A stretch of DNA of 64,000 nt from JANQOH01 sp965214495 (GTDB lineage: Bacteria > Pseudomonadota > Alphaproteobacteria > UBA7887). A program made the position numbers and the translations under genes. Position 1 is the stretch's first letter, and each line of letters starts with the position of its first letter. The notes below the pieces were generated by a model. It searched no databases, had not been told where the DNA came from, and saw only the letters and a program-made list of their open reading frames with translations. The DNA is taken from positions 930,001 to 994,000 of the forward strand of contig OZ243958.1 in the NCBI GenBank assembly GCA_965214495.1, in the 5' to 3' direction. This document shows, piece by piece, positions 58,102 to 64,000 of this stretch.

Positions 58102-59211
58102 TCAATCGTCGGCGCGGGCGGCGAACGACGCCACGAACGCAGGCAGCCCGCCGGCGGCGATGGCCTCGCGTAACTGCCCCATCAGGTGCTGGTAGTGATG
58201 CAGATTGTGTTGCGTCATCAGGATCGCGCCCAGGATTTCTCCCGACCGCACCAGGTGATGGAGATAGGCGCGGCTGTGGCTGCGGCAGGTCGGGCACGGA
58301 CAGGACGGATCGAGCGGCGACGGATCCGCTGCGTGCCCGGCGTTGCGAATGTTCAACTTGCCAAGGCCGGTGAACGCCTGGCCGTTGCGCCCGGACCGAG
58401 TCGGCAGCACGCAGTCGAACATGTCCACTCCGGCGGCGACGGCCGCGACGATGTCCTCCGGCCTCCCGACCCCCATGAGATAGCGGGGCCGGTCCGTCGG
58501 CAACAGCGCGGCGGTGAGCGCGGCGGTCTCGATCAACGCCTCCGGCCCCTCCCCCACGGCCAGGCCGCCGATCGCGTAGCCATCGAAACCGATATCCACG
58601 AGGCGCGCCGCGGATTCGCGGCGCAGATCGTCGAACACCGACCCCTGGACGATCCCGAACAGGCCGTAACCCGGGCGCGCCTCGAACGCCATCCGGGCAC
58701 GTTCGGCCCAGCGCATCGACCGCCGCATCGAGGTTGACGCGTCGGATTCTTCCACCGGAAACGGCGTGCACTCGTCCAGGACCATACTCACGGTCGAGTC
58801 GAGAGCGTGCTGAAGCGCGACGCTCGACTCCGGAGTCAGGCGCCGGGTGCTGCCGTCCAGATGCGAACGGAACGTCACCCCGTCGTCGTCGATACGCCGC
58901 AGTTCGGCCAGCGACATCACCTGAAATCCCCCGGAGTCGGTCAGGATCGGGCCGGGCCACGCCATGAACCGGTGCAGGCCGCCGAGGTCGGCGACTCGCT
59001 CCGCGCCCGGTCGCAGCATCAGGTGATAGCTGTTCGCGAGCACCATATCGGCGCCGGAGGCGGCGACCGCTTGCGGCGTCATCGCCTTGACCGTCGCCGC
59101 CGTCCCGACCGGCATGAAGGCGGGCGTCTCGACCGTGCCGTGGGCCGTCGTCATCCGCCCCGTCCGCGCCGCGCCGTCGGTCGCGAGAACGTCGAAGCGG
59201 AACGCCGTCAC
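58102..59211 (-). CDS. tgt: Queuine tRNA-ribosyltransferase
   Basis: A 369-residue tRNA-guanine transglycosylase. GPILTDSGGFQVMSLAELRRI carries the catalytic base Asp, RYLMGVGRPEDIVAAVAAGVDMFDCVLPTR the nucleophilic Asp and substrate Gly region, and CPCPTCRSHSRAYLHHL the zinc site (three Cys and a His). It inserts preQ1 at the wobble position of GUN tRNAs. The GTG at 59211 overlaps the queA stop (GTGA), so the two queuosine genes are translationally coupled. Confidence 0.95.
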   Translation of the reverse strand: MTAFRFDVLATDGAARTGRMTTAHGTVETPAFMPVGTAATVKAMTPQAVAASGADMVLANSYHLMLRPGAERVADLGGLHRFMAWPGPILTDSGGFQVMSLAELRRIDDDGVTFRSHLDGSTRRLTPESSVALQHALDSTVSMVLDECTPFPVEESDASTSMRRSMRWAERARMAFEARPGYGLFGIVQGSVFDDLRRESAARLVDIGFDGYAIGGLAVGEGPEALIETAALTAALLPTDRPRYLMGVGRPEDIVAAVAAGVDMFDCVLPTRSGRNGQAFTGLGKLNIRNAGHAADPSPLDPSCPCPTCRSHSRAYLHHLVRSGEILGAILMTQHNLHHYQHLMGQLREAIAAGGLPAFVASFAARADD

Positions 59212-60239
59212 CGCGCCGGCCACAGCAGGCAGGCGTCGCCGTAGGAGTAGAAGCGATAGCCCGCCGCGATCGCGTGGGCATAGGCGCGCTTCATGCGTTG
59301 CAGGCCGGCGAACGCGCAGACCAGCATGAACAGGCTCGAACGCGGCAGATGAAAATTGGTCAGCAGCGCGTCGATTGCGCGGAACCGGTAGCCGGGCGCA
59401 ATGAACAGCGCCGTCTCCCCGGCGAACGGACGAACCGCACCGTCTTCGACCGCCGTTTCGAGCACCCGCGCGGCCGTCGTGCCGACTGCGACGATGCGGC
59501 CGCCGGCTTCGCGCGCACGGGCGATCGCCGTCGCGGCTGCCCGTCCCACCTCGCCCCATTCGGCGTGCATCCTGTGGTCGCGGGTATCTTCCACCGCCAC
59601 GGGCAGAAACGTCCCGGCGCCGACATGCAGCGTGATCGCCGTCAGCCCGACCCCCGCGCTGTCCAGGCGTTCGAGAAGCCGCGGCGTGAAGTGAAGCCCC
59701 GTGGTCGGCGCCGCGACCGCGCCGGGCCGGCGCGCGAACATCGTCTGATAGTCGATCCCGTCGCGCCGGTCCGGTTCGTGCGAACGCTGGATGTAGGGCG
59801 GCAACGGCGTAACGCCGTGGCGGGCGAGCGCGGCATCGAACGCCGCCTCGTCGAGGCCGAAATCGAGCGTGACCTCGCCGCGCTCGCCGCGCGCCGCGAC
59901 TTCCGCCGCGAACCCGTCACCGAACACCACCGTCTGTCCGATCTTCAGGCGCCTGGCCGGACGGGCGAACGCGCACCAGCGGCCGCCATCGATGCGCCGG
60001 TGCAGGTTCGCCTCGATGCGCGCGTCGCCACGGCGGCCGACCAGTTTCGCGGGAATGACCCTGGTATCGTTGACGACCAGCAGGTCGCCCCGGCGCAGCT
60101 CGCCGGGCAGGTCGCATACGCGCCGGTCGGAAAGCCGACCGGGCGTCACGCACAACAGACGCGCCGAGTCGCGGGGAACCGCAGGACGCAGCGCAACCCG
60201 TTCTTCGGGCAGCGCAAAATCGAACTGCGCCACCTTCAT
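59208..60239 (-). CDS. queA: S-adenosylmethionine:tRNA ribosyltransferase-isomerase
   Basis: A 343-residue QueA. Typical segments are LLVVNDTRVIPAKLVGRRG, HGVTPLPPYIQR, AAPTTGLHFTPRLL, ITLHVGAGTFLPVAVED and LLTNFHLPRSSLFMLVCAFAG. It transfers and rearranges the ribose of SAM onto preQ1-tRNA to give epoxyqueuosine. The ATG at 60239 is the family start. It precedes tgt in the same operon and follows the PPIase gene by 49 bp. Confidence 0.95.
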   Translation of the reverse strand: MKVAQFDFALPEERVALRPAVPRDSARLLCVTPGRLSDRRVCDLPGELRRGDLLVVNDTRVIPAKLVGRRGDARIEANLHRRIDGGRWCAFARPARRLKIGQTVVFGDGFAAEVAARGERGEVTLDFGLDEAAFDAALARHGVTPLPPYIQRSHEPDRRDGIDYQTMFARRPGAVAAPTTGLHFTPRLLERLDSAGVGLTAITLHVGAGTFLPVAVEDTRDHRMHAEWGEVGRAAATAIARAREAGGRIVAVGTTAARVLETAVEDGAVRPFAGETALFIAPGYRFRAIDALLTNFHLPRSSLFMLVCAFAGLQRMKRAYAHAIAAGYRFYSYGDACLLWPAR

Positions 60240-60288
60240 CCTGTGCCTGCCTCGTTCGAAGAATGCGCCGGACGTGCCGGCGCCGCCG

Positions 60289-60828
60289 TCATTCGGCGTC
60301 GGCGGCGACCTGCATTCGGAGGATGACGTCGGGATCCACGACCGGTTCGCCACGCTTGATCATATCGACGAACTCCATGCCCGCCGACACTTGCCCCCAG
60401 ATCGTATATTGGCCATCGAGAAACGGCGCCGGCTGGAAGCAGATGAAGAACTGGCTGTCGGCGCTGTCCGGGTGCCGCGCCCGGGCCATCGAAACCGTGC
60501 CGCGCAAATGCTTCGCGACGTTCGGCGGCGAGAACTCGGCCGGGATGTTCTGACCCGACCCGCCCGTTCCGGTGCCGTTCGGGTCGCCGCCCTGCGCCAT
60601 GAAGCCGTCGATCACCCGGTGAAAGGTCAACCCGTCATAGAAGCCGGCGCGCGCCAGATCCTTGATCCGCGCAACGTGCTTCGGCGCGAGGTCGGGCCGC
60701 AGGTCGATCACCACGCGGCCGTGTTCGAGGTCCATGAAGAGCGTGTTCTCGGGATCGGCCGCCTGCGCGCTCGACTGGGGAATCGCCACACCCGCCAGGG
60801 CGAGGCCCGTCAACAGCAATCGCTTCAT
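60289..60828 (-). CDS. Periplasmic cyclophilin-type peptidyl-prolyl isomerase
   Basis: A 179-residue cyclophilin with a signal peptide (LLLTGLALAGVAIPQSSAQAAD). The fold signatures are YDGLTFHRVIDGFMAQGGDP with the catalytic Arg, GTVSMARARHPDSADSQFFI and YTIWGQVSAGMEFVD. It speeds cis-trans proline isomerisation during folding of exported proteins. The usual C-terminal length suggests the PpiA-type periplasmic form. coaD lies 5 bp upstream. Confidence 0.92.
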   Translation of the reverse strand: MKRLLLTGLALAGVAIPQSSAQAADPENTLFMDLEHGRVVIDLRPDLAPKHVARIKDLARAGFYDGLTFHRVIDGFMAQGGDPNGTGTGGSGQNIPAEFSPPNVAKHLRGTVSMARARHPDSADSQFFICFQPAPFLDGQYTIWGQVSAGMEFVDMIKRGEPVVDPDVILRMQVAADAE

Positions 60829-60833
60829 CGCGG

Positions 60834-61388
60834 TCAACCCTCCACTAGTCGCGCGGCCGCCGGTCGCCCGGCCGCCGCCTGCTGACTGGATACATGCTCT
60901 TCCAGGCATCGTGCAACATTGTCGGGCACGAACGACGTTACGTCGCCGCCGAGCAGGAATATCTCCTTGACGAGGCGCGAGGCGATGAACTGTATCCCCT
61001 CGGAGGCCATCAGGAACACCGTTTCGACGTCGGGCGCCAGCCGCGCGTTCATGCCGGCCATCTGAAACTCGTATTCGAAATCGGAGACCGCGCGCAGGCC
61101 GCGGACGATCAGGGTTGCGTTCTGCGACAGCGTGAAGTGCATCAGCAGGTTGCGGAACGGTTTCACCGCGATGCGCCCGGCATCCTCGGCGCCGCAGGCC
61201 GCGCGCATGGTGTCTTCGACCATCCGGACCCGTTCGTCCACCGTGAACATCGGCCCCTTGCCGGCATTCACGGCCACGCCGATCACCAGGCGGTCGGCAA
61301 CGCGCAGCGCCCGGCGCGCGATATCCACGTGCCCTATCGTCGGCGGGTCGAAGGTGCCCGGATAAACCGCAATCCGGCTGTCGGCCAT
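60834..61388 (-). CDS. coaD: Phosphopantetheine adenylyltransferase
   Basis: A 184-residue CoaD. It has AVYPGTFDPPTIGHVDIARRA (nucleotidyltransferase TxGH motif), VIGVAVNAGKGPMFTVDERVRMVE, LIVRGLRAVSDFEYEFQMAGMN and FIASRLVKEIFLLGGDV. It adenylylates 4'-phosphopantetheine in the penultimate step of CoA synthesis. The C-terminal tail after residue 160 is longer and alanine-rich. The ATG at 61388 lies 38 bp after gyrA, making a gyrA-coaD-ppi order common in relatives. Confidence 0.94.
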   Translation of the reverse strand: MADSRIAVYPGTFDPPTIGHVDIARRALRVADRLVIGVAVNAGKGPMFTVDERVRMVEDTMRAACGAEDAGRIAVKPFRNLLMHFTLSQNATLIVRGLRAVSDFEYEFQMAGMNARLAPDVETVFLMASEGIQFIASRLVKEIFLLGGDVTSFVPDNVARCLEEHVSSQQAAAGRPAAARLVEG

Positions 61389-61426
61389 GCTCGTGTCTCC
61401 CCTGTCGGATGCCGCCCGCCGGGCGA

Positions 61427-64000
61427 TCAGTCGTCGGCGCCGTCGTCGATGAACGCTTCGCCGAGGCGCGTGACCGAAACGACCCGCTCGCCCTCCGCGG
61501 TCTTGAACAGGATGACCCCCTGGGTATTGCGACCGGCGATGCGAATGTCGGCGACCGGACAGCGGATCAACTGCCCGCCATCGGTGATCAGCAATACCTG
61601 GTCTTCCTCTTCGACCGGGAACGACGCGACCACGGGGCCGTTGCGCTCGGAGGTCTCGATCGCGATGATTCCCGATCCGCCGCGCCCGGCGGTCCGGTAT
61701 TCGTAGGCCGAACTGCGCTTGCCGTAGCCGTTCGCGGTGACGGTAAGGATGAATTGCTCGGCGGCGGCGAGAGCGTCGTCCTCGGCCGGCGGCGCGTCGC
61801 CCCGGCGCCGGACAGCGGCGTGTTTCAGCCAGGCGTCGCGCGTCGCGGCGTCGGCGTCGACATGTTCGAGAACCGACATGGAGATGACCGAGTCGCCGTC
61901 GCGCAAGCGGATGCCGCGAACGCCGGTGGAGCTGCGTCCGGTGAACAGGCGCACGTCGCCGACCGGGAAACGGATGCACTTGCCGCTCGCCGTGGCGAGC
62001 AGCACGTCCTGTTGCGTCGTGCAAGGCTGAACCGCGATCAGCTCGCCGAGGCTGTTCCCCGACTCGTCCTCGAGCTTCATCGCGATCTTGCCGTTCGTCT
62101 TGATATTGCTGAAGTCCGACAAGGCGTTGCGCCTCACTGTTCCGAGTGAGGTTGCGAACATGACGTCGAGGCCGCGCCGCGTCTCCTCGTCTTCGGGCAG
62201 GGGCATCATCGTCGCCAGACGTTCGCCCTCGCGGAGCGGCAGCAGATTGATCAGCGCCTTGCCGCGCGCCGGCGGCGCACCAAGCGGCAAGCGATAGACC
62301 TTGAGCATGTGCGCGATGCCGCGCGTGGTGAAGAACAGCATCGGCGTGTGGGTGTTGGCGACGAAGACCTGCGCGGCGGCGTCCTCGTCGCGCGTCGTCA
62401 GCCCCGCCCGGCCCTTGCCGCCGCGGCGCTGCGCCCGGTAGGTCGAAAGCGGTACCCGCTTGACGTAGCCGTTATGCGTCACGGTGACGACCATGTCTTC
62501 GCGCTCGATGAGAGCTTCGATGTCGTGCTCGAACTCGGCGTCCTCGATCGCCGTGCGCCGCCCGCCGTCGTCGCCGAAACGCTCGGACACGGCGGTCAGT
62601 TCCTCGCGCACGATCGCGAGGACACGCGCGCGCGAGCCCAGGATGTCGAGCAGGTCCACGATCTCGCCCGTCACCTTCTCCAGTTCGTCGGCGATCTTCT
62701 CGCGTTCCAGACCGGTCAGACGCTGCAGGCGCAAATCCAGTATGGCCCGCGCTTGGGTTTCGCTCAGCCGATACGCGCCGCCCCTGACGAGCGTATGGCC
62801 GGGTTCATCGACGAGGGCGATCAACGCGGCGACCGAGTCGGCAGGCCAGTCGCGGGCCATCAGTTCTGCCCGCGCGGCGTCGCCGTCGCGCGCCGCGCGG
62901 ATGAGGGCGATCACCGCGTCGATGTTGGCGACAGCGACGGCGAGGCCGATCAGGACGTGAGCGCGTTCGCGGGCGCGCGCCAGCAGATAGCGCGTGCGCC
63001 GGACGATAACCTCCTCGCGGAAGAGCAGGAAGGCCCGCAGGATCTGCTTCAGATTCAGCTGTTCGGGCCGGCCGTCGCGCAGCGCCAGCGCGTTGACGCC
63101 GAAATTGGTTTGAAGGGGGGTGTAGCGGTAGAGCTGGCTCAGCACCACGTCGTAGCTGGCGTCGCGCTTCAGGCCCACCACCACGCGGACCCCCTCGCGG
63201 TCCGATTCGTCGCGAAGCTCGCCGATCCCCTCGATCCGCTTTTCGCGCACTTGTTCGGCGATCTGTTCGACGAGGCGCGACTTGTTCACCTGATACGGGA
63301 TTTCGGTGATCACGATCACCCGCCCGTCCTTCTCCGGCACGACGCGCCCGCGCATCGTGATCGAGCCGCGTCCGGTGTGGTAGGCCGCGCGGATGCCCGA
63401 CCGCCCGACGATCAGCCCGCCGGTGGGAAAGTCCGGCCCGGGAATGTGCACCATCAGATCTTCGACGGTGAGCGTCGGGTCGTCGAGCAAGGTCAGGCAA
63501 CCGTCGATGACCTCGCGCAGATTGTGCGGCGGTATGTTGGTCGCCATGCCGACCGCGATGCCGCCCGCGCCGTTGACTAGAAGATTGGGAAAGCGCGCCG
63601 GCAGGACGATCGGCTCGTCGGTCGACTCGTCGTAGTTCGGCTGGAAATCGACGGTGTCCTTGTCGAGGTCTTCCAGCAGTTCGGTCGCCACCCGGGCCAA
63701 GCGTGCCTCGGTGTATCGCATGGCTGCCGGCTTGTCGCCGTCCATCGAGCCGTAATTGCCCTGGCCGTCGATCAGCGGCAGGCGCATCGAAAACGTTTGC
63801 GCCATGCGCACCATGGCGTCGTAGATCGCGTCGCCGCCGTGCGGGTGATATTCGCCCATCACGTCGCCGACGACATGCGCCGATTTGCGGTGCGGACGGT
63901 TCCACCGATAACCGTTCTCGCCCATCGCATAGAGAATGCGGCGATGGACCGGTTTGAGGCCGTCGCGCACGTCCGGCAGCGCGCGCGCCACGATGACGCT
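61427..64000 (-). CDS. gyrA: DNA gyrase subunit A, N-terminus beyond the window
   Basis: 858 codons are present; roughly the first 30 lie outside. The visible part starts SVIVARALPDVRDGLKPVHRRILYAM. The active-site Tyr is in PAAMRYTEARLA. The C-terminal beta-pinwheel has RAQRRGGKGRAGL (the GyrA-box, QRRGGKG) and later blade repeats. It cuts and reseals DNA to introduce negative supercoils with GyrB. In the quinolone pocket the sequence reads HPHGGDAIYDAM, so the residue equivalent to E. coli Ser83 is Asp and Asp82 is Gly. Confidence 0.96.
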   Translation of the reverse strand, partial: SVIVARALPDVRDGLKPVHRRILYAMGENGYRWNRPHRKSAHVVGDVMGEYHPHGGDAIYDAMVRMAQTFSMRLPLIDGQGNYGSMDGDKPAAMRYTEARLARVATELLEDLDKDTVDFQPNYDESTDEPIVLPARFPNLLVNGAGGIAVGMATNIPPHNLREVIDGCLTLLDDPTLTVEDLMVHIPGPDFPTGGLIVGRSGIRAAYHTGRGSITMRGRVVPEKDGRVIVITEIPYQVNKSRLVEQIAEQVREKRIEGIGELRDESDREGVRVVVGLKRDASYDVVLSQLYRYTPLQTNFGVNALALRDGRPEQLNLKQILRAFLLFREEVIVRRTRYLLARARERAHVLIGLAVAVANIDAVIALIRAARDGDAARAELMARDWPADSVAALIALVDEPGHTLVRGGAYRLSETQARAILDLRLQRLTGLEREKIADELEKVTGEIVDLLDILGSRARVLAIVREELTAVSERFGDDGGRRTAIEDAEFEHDIEALIEREDMVVTVTHNGYVKRVPLSTYRAQRRGGKGRAGLTTRDEDAAAQVFVANTHTPMLFFTTRGIAHMLKVYRLPLGAPPARGKALINLLPLREGERLATMMPLPEDEETRRGLDVMFATSLGTVRRNALSDFSNIKTNGKIAMKLEDESGNSLGELIAVQPCTTQQDVLLATASGKCIRFPVGDVRLFTGRSSTGVRGIRLRDGDSVISMSVLEHVDADAATRDAWLKHAAVRRRGDAPPAEDDALAAAEQFILTVTANGYGKRSSAYEYRTAGRGGSGIIAIETSERNGPVVASFPVEEEDQVLLITDGGQLIRCPVADIRIAGRNTQGVILFKTAEGERVVSVTRLGEAFIDDGADD

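Overview
The window is high-GC chromosomal DNA of an alphaproteobacterium, most likely Rhodospirillales-like. The evidence is the ntrB-ntrC-ntrY-ntrX-trkA-trkH-dat-hflX cluster, a fused ispDF, EipB (DUF1849), DUF3572, a DinB with an N-terminal zinc ribbon, and the tmk-holB-metG-tatD order. Genes are tightly packed, and 4-bp ATGA/GTGA stop-start overlaps are common.

Layout. 1-9.4 kb: end of an isc operon (ferredoxin, iscX), a dehalogenase-like hydrolase, tenA, a vapBC pair whose toxin is frameshifted, an operon with RidA, an aminotransferase and a FemAB-like protein, then eipB, dinB, a HAD protein and DUF3572. 9.5-15.3 kb: an island of GC-rich interspersed repeats. It holds an IS1380 element (with inverted repeats and a 4-bp target duplication), an IS110-family element and a decayed group II intron. 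15.4-19.4 kb: acetoacetate-CoA ligase, a metallo-beta-lactamase-fold protein and an enolase-superfamily enzyme. 19.9-29.4 kb: cell-wall genes (mltB, rlpA, dacC), then tmk-holB-metG-tatD, mazG and two dehydrogenases. 29.3-41 kb: hflX, a decayed hfq-like ORF, dat, trkH, trkA and both Ntr two-component systems. 41.3-48.2 kb: ispDF-pgpA-pncC, a Gld-type ABC transporter operon and a lactonase-like protein.

48.4-58.1 kb is the most unusual part: a chromosomal type IV-A-like CRISPR-Cas locus. Five csf genes (csf3-csf1-csf5-csf2-csf4/dinG, minus strand) end 17 bp from an array of 60 repeats and 59 spacers. No cas1 or cas2 is present. The operon starts about 100 bp beyond the 3' end of a tRNA-Lys gene. 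At least two spacers match the host's own repetitive DNA: one differs by a single base from the IS1380 transposase gene in this same window, and one comes from the interspersed-repeat family. The DinG helicase gene carries an apparent one-base frameshift in a G run.

58.1-64 kb: housekeeping genes tgt, queA, a secreted PPIase, coaD and the incomplete gyrA.
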